NCBI GenBank assembly: GCA_963662155.1
Contig: OY759271.1
Span: 36,609,527-36,673,526 of the forward strand
Source of the DNA: Lamellibrachia columna
Lineage: Eukaryota; Annelida; Polychaeta; Sabellida; Siboglinidae
Direction of reading: 5' to 3'
DNA length: 64,000 nucleotides
Numbering within the stretch: the first letter of the stretch is position 1; each line of letters starts with the position of its first letter. Both the position numbers and the translations under genes were made by a program. Positions 9,718 through 23,905 of this stretch are shown piece by piece. The notes beneath the pieces are model-generated. The model was not told the DNA's origin and searched no databases. It saw only the letters and a list, made by a program, of their open reading frames with translations.

Positions 9718-10050
9718 ATGCTCCGACTGAACGTTCGCGACGTAACACGCAGACTTACGCGGGTGAATAGTGACGGTCTTATTGTACTCGGTGGATCGGA
9801 CACAAAGCGATTTGTAGCAAATTGGCAAGCTATGGGCGAAGTAAAGAACATAAAATTAGATAAATTGTCCGATGATTTACTGGGTAACACCATTATATGG
9901 GGTAGCTACCCAGGCCATGTATCCTGGACTGTTGCAATAATTTTTATATTATGTCTCGTTGCCGTGGTTGTCTACGTGGTAATACTGTTGTACAATAAAC
10001 AGAAAATTACGGCGCCTACCTTGTGTATGAAACGGTCAATTCGTTCATAA
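9718..10050 (+). CDS. Small single-pass membrane ORF between pol and 3' LTR (env-position)
   Basis: The 110-residue ORF starts at ATG 9718, with an in-frame stop upstream at 9697. Residues 1-68 are polar with no obvious signal peptide. Residues 70-92 (TVAIIFILCLVAVVVYVVIL core) form a strong transmembrane segment, followed by a short basic tail (NKQK...KRSIRS). It lies where envelope genes lie in env-bearing LTR elements. A C-terminal membrane anchor with a short basic tail is like the end of an envelope transmembrane subunit. It lacks a surface subunit, a furin-type site and a fusion peptide, so it could be an env remnant, the last exon of a spliced product, or an unrelated membrane protein. 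No homologue is recognised. Confidence 0.5.
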   Translation: MLRLNVRDVTRRLTRVNSDGLIVLGGSDTKRFVANWQAMGEVKNIKLDKLSDDLLGNTIIWGSYPGHVSWTVAIIFILCLVAVVVYVVILLYNKQKITAPTLCMKRSIRS

Positions 10051-10729
10051 ATTAGCGTGGAAAGTCCCGCTACAGTTTCGCATGTGACACAAACAGGCGA
10101 CGCCACTGCAACCGTCAGTCTACCTGACGCGTGGCGATCAGCCCCAGTTGATGAGAACTGAACAGGTTGAGCACGTGCTCAAATTCGCTAATTGTAAGCA
10201 TTTATTTTTCTTAAAAGACGAAGTGCTGTGCTTTGGCACACTCATTGCGCATTTTTCTCTCAAAAATAGGTGGCCACAGTAGTAATTATATACATTTTTC
10301 TTATGTAGTTTGTTCAGCATCCTTTTTACGGTTGCTAAGTGTGGCGAGGTCGCATAACAGACCTATTCATGTTTTATCTTTACGCCCAGGCCAACGCCTG
10401 ATGGAACAGCATCTTTACGATGACTGAGTGAAGCGTACGTTATCTGTATTATGTAGAGAGTTGGAATTGCATTTAAATACACTTTTGATTGTTGTAAGTA
10501 CCGATGGTTTCTGCGGTACCGACTATATCCACGGATAGTTTAGAAATTGCGGACACAATTGCACAACTGATAGGATGCAAAGGTCACTCTACAACGATAC
10601 GGTAGACCAAATCGAAATGACCAGTGTTCAACTGTATTGACAGCTGACCCTCCCTTATCAGTATTTCGTGTTTGTGTTAAAAACAAACTATCCGGACGTT
10701 TGTTTTTAACAAAAATGGGTTGGGAGGAA
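10051..10729 (+). other. Gypsy 3' untranslated region with hairpin and PPT
   Basis: No conserved coding is seen. A perfect 13-bp stem (gttaaaaacaaac 10676-10688; complement 10698-10710) with a 9-nt loop precedes the polypurine tract gggttgggaggaa (10717-10729), which primes plus-strand DNA synthesis and abuts the 3' LTR. Confidence 0.7.
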
Positions 10730-11612
10730 TGTAAGGTTTGGTCAGCCTAAAATTGTAAGAACAGAGATAGTGGTCATTGCAGACATATTTAATCAATGAT
10801 TTAACGCTAGCATAAAGAAAACCCAGGTTGATACAACTTATGTAAGGCAAACTAGTTTCTGGCCAGTTTGCAGCTTTGCTTATTGTTTAGTATACACAGT
10901 AGGGAGGGGTAGAGTCGCCCCGACTGTAATAATAACTGGACTGTCAAACGGGAGAAATGTTTACCCGATTTAGAATGCAGGCCATGAGAAACTAGTTTAG
11001 TTGGCAACTGACCGTCCCCAAGGACACAAGAAGGTCTCCAGTCCTGGGGAGGTTCAGAAGGTGACCCGATACCTTGCATACGACGGTCATTTCCAGCATG
11101 TACGGGGATGACGGTTGTATATGGACATCGGCCAATAACGGCTTTCTCGATTTCCTAAAATGGTTAACCGCGCCTCCACTGAGGCGGGGTTCTTCAGAAA
11201 GCTCTGGTATAAATAGGCCAGAAATAGACTCATAAAGCAACGGGTGCGCGCGATCTAAATTACCACGCAGCTCGTTCAATTTGGACTCAAAATTATCGGC
11301 TAGGATGGGCCACGCCGGCCCATACCTACCTTACCATTAGAAAACTAAATTTATTGAAGACTTTTAAATGTTAAATGGGAGACACAAGAACAGTGGTAGA
11401 GAGACCAGTCTATGTTGTACGATCTACACTTCTGCGTTAATAAAATCTTGCGAACCTGGAAGATGCGTTCACGGCTTATTATACCGATCTGATCGTCTGC
11501 GGTATTATCAGTAAGCAGCTAGACGATCTGGCGAGCGACAAAGACAATTACTACACAACTGTGAGTATTCTCAACGAATGCACGCGCCCTTAAGAGAAGC
11601 GAGAATCTTACA
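10730..11612 (+). repeat. 3' LTR of gypsy element
   Basis: It is 883 bp and identical to the 5' LTR except A10956. It supplies the poly(A) signal AATAAA at 11439-11444 for the element transcript. It is followed by the ACGT target duplication. Confidence 0.97.
11439..11444 (+). terminator. LTR polyadenylation signal
   Basis: AATAAA lies in 'gcgttaataaaatc', at the same place as 4343-4348 in the 5' LTR. It is the only good signal in the LTR and fits the R/U5 boundary. Confidence 0.6.
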
Positions 11613-11616
11613 ACGT
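11613..11616. other. Target-site duplication, right (ACGT)
   Basis: Matches 3630-3633 on the other side of the element. Confidence 0.85.
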
Positions 11617-11719
11617 GAAATATTCGAAAACATGTTATGGTTATATTACATTAATACAGCTATTAACAGAAATACCCATCCAATCATAACTCGATAGTTC
11701 GTAAGTGATTGTCATGATA

Positions 11720-11965
11720 ACAATATTAAAACAATTTCAGGATACACAATATAAACACAGAAATATCAATCTGTGCCTACGTACTGGGTGCTTGTCAGTC
11801 AATATCTTAAAGGCTTCTTCGAATCCAACTCTCGAAATTGCGACGGTTTTCGTAACTTGGGACAATCGCAGAAAATACGTTGTGAACATGTGTACGTAAT
11901 TGCAAAGGGTAATTCGATTGTTCGTAGAAAGTGTAGCAGAGGGGTGAATTACGAAACAAAATAAC
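11720..11965 (-). pseudogene. LINE ORF2 C-terminal remnant, paralogue of 55330-55570
   Basis: The reverse complement aligns at about three-quarters identity with 55330-55570: ctgttatttt...attcacccc...acgaacaat...attacgtacac...aagttacg...cgtcgcaatttcga. Frame-shifted reading gives NSPLCYT...VHNVF...P...NRRNFESW, resembling the Cys/His finger near the end of I/Nimb-like LINE ORF2. The family call is tentative; that this is a dispersed repeat is clear. Confidence 0.5.
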
Positions 11966-12043
11966 AGTGTCACGTCTCCTTCCTGGGGTCGAAGTTGAAC
12001 CCCCCCCCAAAGAGAGGTAGCATAACAAACATACATAACTACA

Positions 12044-12121
12044 TATTATTATTGATTATTATTGATTATTATTGATTATTATTGATTATTATTGATTATT
12101 ATTGATTAGTATTGATTATAG
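12044..12121. repeat. 10-bp tandem repeat (ttattattga)n
   Basis: About seven and a half near-perfect copies; the last one has an A-to-G change. Confidence 0.93.
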
Positions 12122-12854
12122 TAAGATGTTTTCAGGGTTTGACGGTTGAAGTCCATTATCCTAAACACTTCTACCGGAAACACAACGATGCCATGAATTC
12201 AACCTTTCAGCGGTGTCCTCTCGCGATAACAATAGTAGATCGGCTATGACGTCAGACACTATCGTCGAGGAAGGCTCCATAAGTTAAACAGTTTGACAGG
12301 AAGTCCCACAGAGGTCAACAGTAATGTCATGGTAATGTCATTGATCCCAGAACGTACGTGCTGCCATCTAGCGACCAAACGGCTTGTGACTGTTATGTTT
12401 TAAATATATCACCAGTGCTAGAAATTACCGTTCAGATTGTGTTACAGGCAACCAAAAGTTTACTTCAAACTATTAAAGTTTTTATTTTGGTAGCATGGCA
12501 AGTAACTGAAACACAAGAATGGTAAATTACATCGCCAAAAATGTTGTGATCTATTGTGGCTAACACGTTAGCATAGTTACCCTTTCCCTTATTATTTAGT
12601 TCATAAAGGCAGGCATCGTTTCCTCAGTTCATTAAATTAATTGACAACCCAATTCGCATTCAATTCCACTGAGGACGACACACGGTGGCGCCACTCGACG
12701 GAGATTGGATAATCCATGCTCTAAATGAGCCGTGATTCATTAGCTCCATCTGGTAGAGGTCGGTTCGAGTACTAGCTACTTTATATTTTCTTCGTACCCA
12801 GTAATACCCATCATGCATTTGTATTACATCACAATTAGTTTTACAAGCTCTTTC
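12122..12854. other. No gene recognised
   Basis: Unique-looking sequence. The motif agctccatctggtaga occurs at about 12744 and again inside the hairpin at 12884, suggesting a local duplication. Confidence 0.4.
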
Positions 12855-12933
12855 GACAACAATTCACTAATCAGTTGCCAGTAGCTCCATCTGGTAGATA
12901 GAGCTACTGGCAACTGATCAATGCATTATTGTC
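12855..12933. ncRNA. Pre-miRNA-like hairpin (candidate)
   Basis: Two 33-nt arms (12855-12887, 12901-12933) pair at 29 positions around a 13-nt loop. The 18 bp next to the loop (atcagttgccagtagctc) are perfect, and the four mismatches are scattered in the outer half. The length and mismatch pattern fit an animal miRNA precursor on either strand, but a short foldback MITE would look the same. I do not recognise a known miRNA seed. Confidence 0.4.
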
Positions 12934-13360
12934 CAACTGGAAGGGTGATTTCGGGGGCAACCCCTACCCCTGACCCGGCAGCAACGCATTTTTGAGATGT
13001 CGAGGGGTGGTCCCTTTAGTCCATGGGGTCAAACCTTTTGGCATCGTTTGCATAAATAAAAGCTCTGGGCTCCCACACTGGCACTGCCTGAAGTCACTTC
13101 TTTCACTGTGACATTGGCATCTTGTTTTGTTTATTGTTAAAAAAACTTTGAGACGAGACGCAGAAAAACACTAGAAATAAATACGGGCAGACGCTAGAAT
13201 CAAAAGAGTTTTCCAGTACCATTGTTATGTTAGAAATGAATTCCATTCGATACATGGAATCAGTACTTATGTGTTTTATTATTGATGAAGCTCCAGTTAT
13301 GTATGTTATGATATTTATCCGAGTTGAGTATTTAAGTAAAAAGTTGATGGATTATTTGCA
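12934..13360. other. No gene recognised
   Basis: Contains a C/G-rich patch at about 12955-13040. Nothing conserved is visible. Confidence 0.4.
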
Positions 13361-13412
13361 CCCTCCCTCCCTCCCTCCCTCCCTCCCTCCCTCCCTCCCT
13401 CCCTCCCTCCCC
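13361..13412. repeat. (CCCT)n microsatellite
   Basis: Thirteen uninterrupted tetranucleotide copies; pyrimidine-pure on this strand. Confidence 0.97.
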
Positions 13413-14177
<765 letters not shown>

Positions 14178-15346
14178 GGCGTTCTGACGTATTGCCATAG
14201 TTATTAGGAATTATTAACCTAAGTTGACCCCGCTAGAGAACAAGTCACGTCGGCCCATCCTCCGCCCTAAAGTATTACCCCTAGGCGAACGAAGCTTTAC
14301 CTTTACCGACGTAAAATCGTGACAGTGAGCAACTGTTTTGTGCATTGACCCGGGGCGGCTCCGTCACTGCAGACACCACAGTAGACAATATAGCGTGGGA
14401 CACGTTGCGTTACGTACGTTTATTTATTGATAACCGTGCGGTTTTTCCAACGTATTACACAAAACGTACTCAACTTTGTTCGAGCAACATCTGTCTGTTA
14501 AATATTTCAGCGTTTCTAATGTGTCGGTGAATATTCCTATTCTATGCCCCTGGGGCATTGCCAGCAACGTTATATTTGGAGGGAACATTTGACTGCGGGT
14601 AACAGCAGAGCCGGCCGCGCGGCGCTGTGTGATAGTGGCGCCTCCGACAGGTCACGCATTTCTATATGTACGTGTAAATGTTCTGCTACGCATACAATAA
14701 CGATAGCAACTAATTAGAACGTTTAGTTCGAGGCATATGACTAACTTAGAACACCGGCACGTCAGCAAGCGCGCTTGCACACTGCTGTGTTCAATCCGAG
14801 ATCGTGATACCGAGGCCGTCACAAGATGGCCGTCTTCTGATGTCCACTACGTCAAGCCAGCTTCTCGCGTGTGCAAATATCATCGTTGTCATAAGTCGAC
14901 ACAATTTACCAGCAAACAACCTTTATTCTACAACCACGTCTAAGAACAACACACATTTGAGAATAACAGAGGACAGCCACGCACGGTTTACAATTTCATG
15001 ATCGTATACTTTAGTGTGTGCATGTTTGCCAATGTTTGCCAATGTAAAAATACCGTTGCTGCTGTACACATACAGTCAATCTTTTTTTACAGAGACCATT
15101 CCGTCCTGAAATAATCTCTAAACACACAAAATAGTTCAATATAATTTGTACAGATACAAAATGTAACTTCTCAACAAGGGCGCAATCATTGATAACACTA
15201 TTTCTTACCAGGTTTCCGTTAAAACCAAGAAATGTTGTGTCTATTTTTGCTATCGATCCTATTTAACAAATGCTATGCTAAGTATACATTTCGACGAATC
15301 ATGACATTGTCGTCCTAAACGTTTGCATCACATTGCAACATTGCGA
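14178..15346. other. No gene recognised; moderately GC-rich
   Basis: Short ORFs (14345-14530, 14737-14943, 14804-15001, plus) overlap each other and show no motif. GC and CpG are higher around 14230-14680 than nearby. Nothing can be assigned. Confidence 0.4.
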
Positions 15347-15682
15347 CTATACCTCTTCACCTAACATTTGAATGTCAACACAACCGAGCTTTGTAGTGGA
15401 ATATTCCGTAGTTTTGAAGAAGCCACAGTTGAACTTGATCTGACAACAGGCCGCAGACCATGGTTCACTAGAACATAAGCTGCCTATTTTACCAGTAGTC
15501 GTGTCGCCACCAGATGGCGACGATTGTGATCTCACGTTGTGTTTTGTGTCATAGCGCAGTCCGCATCCATTATTAATGGCGGCGACGCCACTGCACAGTT
15601 CACAACGGACGCGGACAGTTTTATACTCGCTAAAATCGTTGCTTAGACTCACGGCTACGTTACAGATTATCATTAGCGCCAT
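15347..15682 (-). CDS. Candidate secreted cysteine-rich protein or exon
   Basis: The 111-codon minus-strand ORF starts at an ATG in a good Kozak context (A at -3, G at +4). Residues 1-14 (MALMIICNVAVSLS) are hydrophobic like a short signal peptide, though without a basic n-region. The rest is polar with eight cysteines at 27, 30, 40, 70, 79, 80, 86 and 101, including one CXXC and one adjacent pair, which would allow four disulfides. Gly/Ser/Thr are frequent and the composition is unlike the AT-rich surroundings. The last codons read GAG|GTATAG, which also matches a 5' splice site, so this may be a first exon and not a whole gene. No family is recognised. It is the most gene-like non-transposon ORF in the window, but single-sequence evidence is weak. 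Confidence 0.35.
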   Translation of the reverse strand: MALMIICNVAVSLSNDFSEYKTVRVRCELCSGVAAINNGCGLRYDTKHNVRSQSSPSGGDTTTGKIGSLCSSEPWSAACCQIKFNCGFFKTTEYSTTKLGCVDIQMLGEEV

Positions 15683-17160
15683 AATTGCTAACGTTTAGTC
15701 TTCTGTCGGTGGCAACGATTATCGAAACACGTCATGGGATGTATTAACCAGGACTGCCGACCTTGGACAGGTTTACTGACCGGAGAAATCCATTTACTTT
15801 TTGGGATGTGCATAGTCTCTTCGAATGATCATAAATTTAAGTTGTATGGGTTAAATATGTGGCATGCTTAGGTGTGACAAATGTCGATGCAAACCTGGTG
15901 CCGATTTTAGAAACGACATTGTGCTTAGGATATATTTACAAAATAGTTGCGTGGATTATGCACGGGTCGTTGGAGTTAACAATACTGTGTACCTTGTGTA
16001 ACAACACTCGCTCGAAAGCTTTCGCAGACAGTAACCCAGACAAATACTAAAGCCAACATTGACAGCAAGCAAATATTGCTGTATTTCATAACTGCACCGC
16101 AATATATCTCACAATATATGTGACAAGACACGTTTAGCATTATCAAATCACATCGTCATATTAGGCTACTTAAAATCCCAAGAACATACAATTAAACCTT
16201 TAATGTACCTGGTTCCGTTTCGGATTAAGTTTAACACAGTTTGCTTGATTGTTTTTTCTCTCAGTTAGTAACAAATCGAACAATGTCGAATGTTGACGAA
16301 CAGACGAAGAGAGAATTGGCTTCTAATAGAAAGGCCTGGTACATGACATAACGCAGAAGATACGGCATCATTCGTTTGATTTGTATTGGCTTCAATTGTT
16401 TCTTGCCAACACATGACATTTCGGTAGATTAGCCCGTGACATTCAAAAGAGTTTATCTGTACCTAAATGACGCAATTTAATTAGTCACCCCTACTGCAGG
16501 CACGTTTGGATCTGTTCATACGAAGTTAAGACGATATTGCAGTGCCCACTGCGGGTACTATTTCCATGTTCATATCGTGATCTGCGGCCGGGTCTCTCAA
16601 CACTGACTCCAAGGATAAGGGTAAAATAGTGTTTTATCGTCCGCTTTGGGAATCACACCAATATAGATTTTTTGCACAGCTATGGTGATTTGGTGGTAGC
16701 GGTCAGACGCCGTACATATCATCAATTACCAAGAATGCGTTTCATTTCAAGAGTTGGCCGATATAGCTCCCGTGTGGTAGACCAAAGTGTGTGACACCGA
16801 CAAGGATTTGAGGGGTAGATTCAATTCAGATTCAGTTCGATTATATACATGTTCATGACATAAATACGTAAACATGAACATACCAATTGAAATTCCAGAA
16901 TGGTCGACAATGGATTAACACGACCTTTCAGCGATGCGCAAACATATCTCAACATGCCGTACATCTATAGTCTAATTTCAGTAAGCCATAGCAATCGAGA
17001 AGGCTGACAATGTCTACCCAAGTTCTACCTCCAAAACCCTGTCGGTGTGACCTCCTGGTTTTCCTCGTGAACCGTCTATAGAGAGACTCAATAAGGTTGT
17101 ATGTTCAGCTGTCTTGTCCGCATCTCTGGGTCACCTTCAGTCTCGGTCTACGTGCCTCTC
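15683..17160. other. No gene recognised
   Basis: AT-rich. The 63-codon ORF at 15859-16050 has no motif. A possible promoter for the minus-strand ORF would lie at 15690-15900, but no clear TATA element is seen. Confidence 0.4.
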
Positions 17161-17252
17161 GTCACGCTTCTGTCGCAGCTCCTGTGCACATCAACAACAT
17201 ATATCTGTCACGCTTCTGTCGCAGCTCCTGTGCACATCAACAACACATCTGT
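17161..17252. repeat. 46-bp direct duplication
   Basis: Two adjacent copies begin tcacgcttctgtcgcagctc and differ by a few bases in the 'caacaacatatatctg/caacaacacatctg' end. Confidence 0.85.
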
Positions 17253-18047
17253 CAAGCGTGTAGTGGTCAGAGTTTATACCGCGTAGTTTCCTTGGTTCTG
17301 TTGTTTTTGTGGCTGGATAAGTGTGAACTTTTTTCCGACTTTGTGTTAGCAATAATGATGATGATAATAATAATGGTGACGATGATAATGATATTGTTGT
17401 TGTGTTATTATCATTATTATCATTACTAATATTACTACTAGTATTGTTGCAGTTTCCTCAGATCAAGAATTTTATCGACAAATTTCCCGTAGTTGGTGTC
17501 TATAAATTACACAATGAAATAACAGTTATTTCACTTGTTGTCATCTTTTTTTTTAGTCTTTCAATACAATCACCAACAATTAATTTTTTTGCGCAGGGGA
17601 ATTTGTTCCAGTTTTCTAGAAAGACTTACTAATTTCTTTAGCTGATCCCAGGGTCGCTCACGTAATACATAATTAAAAAAAAACATAGCGAGTGTAAGAT
17701 TATGACGCATGTTTATGTTTACCCAGCTATTCCACGAGTGAACTTCCCCGGACAGTTTTGCTGCACATTTACAGAAACCTGAGTTACGAATTCTTAATTA
17801 TTTCGAGAATACGGGTCATGACAGTTTTAAGAGAAGAGTTTATCCGTGTAGAAAACGTTGTATGAGTTGCTGTAAAATGGCGCTGATGAATATCATTAAA
17901 CAAAAGCATGTTTTAAGGAATCTCTGTGGAATATGGACGGATGGAAAGAATGAAAGGCTTAGTATCAACTGGGCAACCTACAAAATCCGCTTACGACAGA
18001 AACATCCAGGGAGTATCTTTATACTTTTTACATAGGCCCTCATATTC
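17253..18047. other. No gene; short trinucleotide-rich patch
   Basis: A degenerate ATG/ATT/GTT-rich patch (about 17353-17455) can fold back on itself (gatgataataataatg against cattattatcatta). Otherwise nothing is recognised. Confidence 0.4.
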
Positions 18048-18048
18048 G

Positions 18049-18128
<80 letters not shown>

Positions 18129-18130
18129 TG
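18048..18130. repeat. (GTGC)n microsatellite
   Basis: About 20 uninterrupted tetranucleotide copies. Confidence 0.96.
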
Positions 18131-18249
18131 AGTGTGTGACATCAACCAAAAAATATAAATGCTAATAAATAGAAAAATTATTTTGTGTTGCATGTGTTCA
18201 ATAAAAAGAGGAAGGTGAAAGAACCAGAGAACATGAAGTAGCATTATAG

Positions 18250-18480
18250 AAAAGGAATATATTGGCCATAGGAAAGTGTTTTTGTCACAGATGATGACAC
18301 GTTAATGGAACAAAGTATATGTTGGTTGTGTAAATGCTAGCCGTGTGAATATACGTATAAATACAATTGTCATATATCCAACAAGGGCGCACAAAAACAA
18401 ATGGAAAGTTAATGGACTCTCGATGAGCAAATGGCTTCGTTGTTCACTTACCATGTGGCGATTGCTACTGTGGATGACAA
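18250..18480 (+). mobile_element. Diverged CR1-like LINE 3' end
   Basis: It shares order and motifs with the copy at 19150-19400: 'aatggaacaaa', 'tgtaaatgctagc.gtgtgaatat', 'ggactctcgatgagcaaatggcttcgttgt', 'gatgacaatcttg'. It is plus-oriented, 5'-truncated and heavily diverged. Confidence 0.55.
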
Positions 18481-18985
18481 TCTTGCTATAGTTCTTAAAG
18501 AAGTATCATGCAAGCAGAACAGTTTCGTTGGAATGTGAATATGAACGATATTCGAACGCAAATATCATAGTTCATCTAACGCAGGGGACATAATGCTTTC
18601 GAAGGACATCGCTGTGTAGGCCTAATTCTTGAGAGGGAGTAATCACTTTAATGTCTTGCCCATGACCTGGCAATTTGTCCTCGCTGGATGTTCTCCAGGG
18701 ATTGTTTATTCTAGAACCTTGACGGCTCACGTGATGTCCGGAGACTGACCTGGCTAGCGGGGACCTTGCTGTAGTGTCGCGTGTCGCGTCGCTTCCGTCC
18801 GGGACTGATGGCGCTGTTGAGGTAGTGCCACTGGTTGGCGACGTCAGCCGCGCTCTCTGTCGCACAGTGACCGCCCAGGTTCACGTTGCATGTCCTCTTC
18901 CTGCACGACACACAGCTCGACTGTCACATGCACCCAGACACAAGTAGGGAACACAATTATTTATTTTAAAATGTAGTGGGCAACA
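18481..18985. other. No gene recognised
   Basis: Short overlapping minus-strand ORFs at 18572-18911 share a GC-rich patch and have no motif. Confidence 0.35.
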
Positions 18986-19135
18986 TCCCACCTCCCACCT
19001 GATTGTGAGGTCATCCGCCCACCTTCCACCATATTTTTTAGTCCACCTCTCACCATATTTGAGAGTCCACCTCCCACCATATTTGAGAGTCCACCTCCCA
19101 TCACATTTGAGAGTCCACCTCCCACCTAAAATTTA
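18986..19135. repeat. 24-bp minisatellite, about 6 copies
   Basis: The unit is built from 'gtccacctcccacc' plus 'atatttgaga'. The first two copies are degenerate and the last four regular. A related 'caacctccca' array lies at 48.56-48.75 kb. Confidence 0.85.
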
Positions 19136-19144
19136 TTTTGAGGC

Positions 19145-19400
19145 CGCTTAAGCGAATCATCCACTTAATTGAATCAGAGTGCTCTGTCCACAGAAGACAA
19201 TAGATGAATGGAACAAATCACCTACCAACTGTGTAACTGTTAGCAGCGTGAATATGTTTAAAAACAAGGTTGACTCATATCTCATATAGACTAAAAATGT
19301 TGGACTCTCGATAAGCCAATGGCTTCTTTGTCCATTTGCCATCTGGACATGTGCCTTGGATGGCAATCTTGTTAAATCTCTTGTTAAATGTAGTCTTGAA
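19145..19400 (+). mobile_element. CR1-like LINE 3'-end fragment
   Basis: It encodes the end of ORF2 (aatggaacaaatcacctaccaactgtgtaactgttagcagcgtgaatatg region, cf. WNKLSTDCVTASSVNMFKNKVD in the copy at 37.9 kb). The 3' UTR follows ('ggactctcgataagccaatg', 'gccttggatggcaatcttgt') and ends in ttgttaaatc repeats. It is 5'-truncated; the plus orientation is opposite to most copies here. Confidence 0.75.
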
Positions 19401-19449
19401 ATATCGTCTTAGTTCATACATAAATACATGTCGCCACCTTTCGAACAAA

Positions 19450-20270
19450 TTTGAATTACTTTGTAGAAGACGGTATGTTTATTGTATTTATTTGAATTAC
19501 TTTGTAGAAGACGCTATGTTTATCGTATTTATTTGAATTACTTTGTAGAAGACGCTATGTTTATTGTATTTATTTGAATTACTTTGTAGAAGACGGTATG
19601 TTTATTGTATTTATTTGAATTACTTTGTAGAAGACGCTATGTTTATTGTATTTATTTGAATTACTTTGTAGAAGACGGTATGTTTATTGTATTTATTTGA
19701 ATTACTTTGTAGAAGACGCTATGTTTATTGTATTTATTTGAATTACTTTGTAGAAGACGGTATGTTTATTGTATTTATTTGAATTACTTTGTAGAAGACG
19801 CTATGTTTATTGTATTTATTTGAATTACTTTGTAGAAGACGGTATGTTTATTGTATTTATTTGAATTACTTTGTAGAAGACGCTATGTTTATTGTATTTA
19901 TTTGAATTACTTTGTAGAAGACGGTATGTTTATTGTATTTATTTGCATTACTTTGTAGAAGACGGTATGTTTATTGTATTTGTTTGATTTACTTTGTAGA
20001 AGACGCTATGTTTATTGTATTTGTTTGATTTACTTTGTAGAAGACGCTATGTTTATTGTATTTATTTGAATTACTTTGTAGAAGACGGTATGTTTATTGT
20101 ATTTATTTGAATTACTTTGTAGAAGACGCTATGTTTATTGTATTTATTTGAATTACTTTGTAGAAGACGGTATGTTTATTGTATTTATTTGCATTACTTT
20201 GTAGAAGACGGTATGTTTATTGTATTTGTTTGATTTACTTTGTAGAAGACGCTATGTTTATTGTATTTAT
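19450..20270. repeat. 41-bp minisatellite, 20 copies, with higher-order order
   Basis: Units begin ttgaattactttgtagaaga. They alternate between a 'cggtatg' and a 'cgctatg' variant, giving an 82-bp dimer. A three-unit block (ggt; gcatt-ggt; gtttgattt-gct) occurs at copies 12-14 and again at 18-20. It starts just downstream of the LINE fragment. Confidence 0.95.
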
Positions 20271-20521
20271 TTGCCGATGCGAAATTCCGGAGTTCTTTAA
20301 TCGCAAGATTGTATTTATTCGACAACAACTTAAAGGACTACTGTTTTGCACTCTTATGATAACATACTCGATATGTTTTTTCTTACCATCTTACAAATGT
20401 AGGGCGTCTATATTGGCTTCCGACATATATAACATATTTCCCGGTATTAAACCTGTATACATCATGTAATTCTCGGTTTTATGCTAACTTAAACCACGGC
20501 GGATACTGGATTTAGCTGACT

Positions 20522-20598
20522 GTATACCTGTTGAAGTACCTGTTGAAGTACCTGTTGAAGTACCTGTTGAAGTACCTGTTGAAGTACCTGTTGAAGTA
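20522..20598. repeat. 12-bp tandem repeat (gtacctgttgaa)n
   Basis: Six perfect copies. Confidence 0.95.
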
Positions 20599-20642
20599 CG
20601 TAATTCCCTTCCACTCTTTATAATAAATTGTGAGGTTTTGTA

Positions 20643-23716
<3,074 letters not shown>

Positions 23717-23807
23717 ACGCACGCATGCACCACGCACACGCACGCACACCCACGCGCGCACGCGCGCGCAAACGCGCAGACACGCACTCACGCACGCACG
23801 CACGCAA

Positions 23808-23903
<96 letters not shown>
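23717..23903. repeat. (GCAC)n-(CA)n compound microsatellite
   Basis: Degenerate CGCA/CACG sequence passes into (GCAC)n and then about 60 bp of (CA)n, the mirror of the 14033 tract. Confidence 0.95.

Positions 23904-23905
<2 letters not shown>

Larger units (their letters stand above)
3634..11612 (+). mobile_element. Ty3/gypsy LTR retrotransposon, nearly intact
   Basis: This is a 7979-bp element with two 883-bp LTRs, a primer-binding region, gag, pol in the -1 frame (protease, RT, RNase H, integrase), a small membrane ORF, a polypurine tract and a 4-bp target duplication. The order PR-RT-RH-IN is that of Ty3/gypsy (Metaviridae). The LTRs differ at one position only (T3860 versus A10956), so insertion was recent relative to the surrounding decayed repeats. 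Gag and pol contain no internal stop. The odd point is that the Gag zinc knuckle lacks its histidine. I do not assign a lineage within gypsy. Confidence 0.97.
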
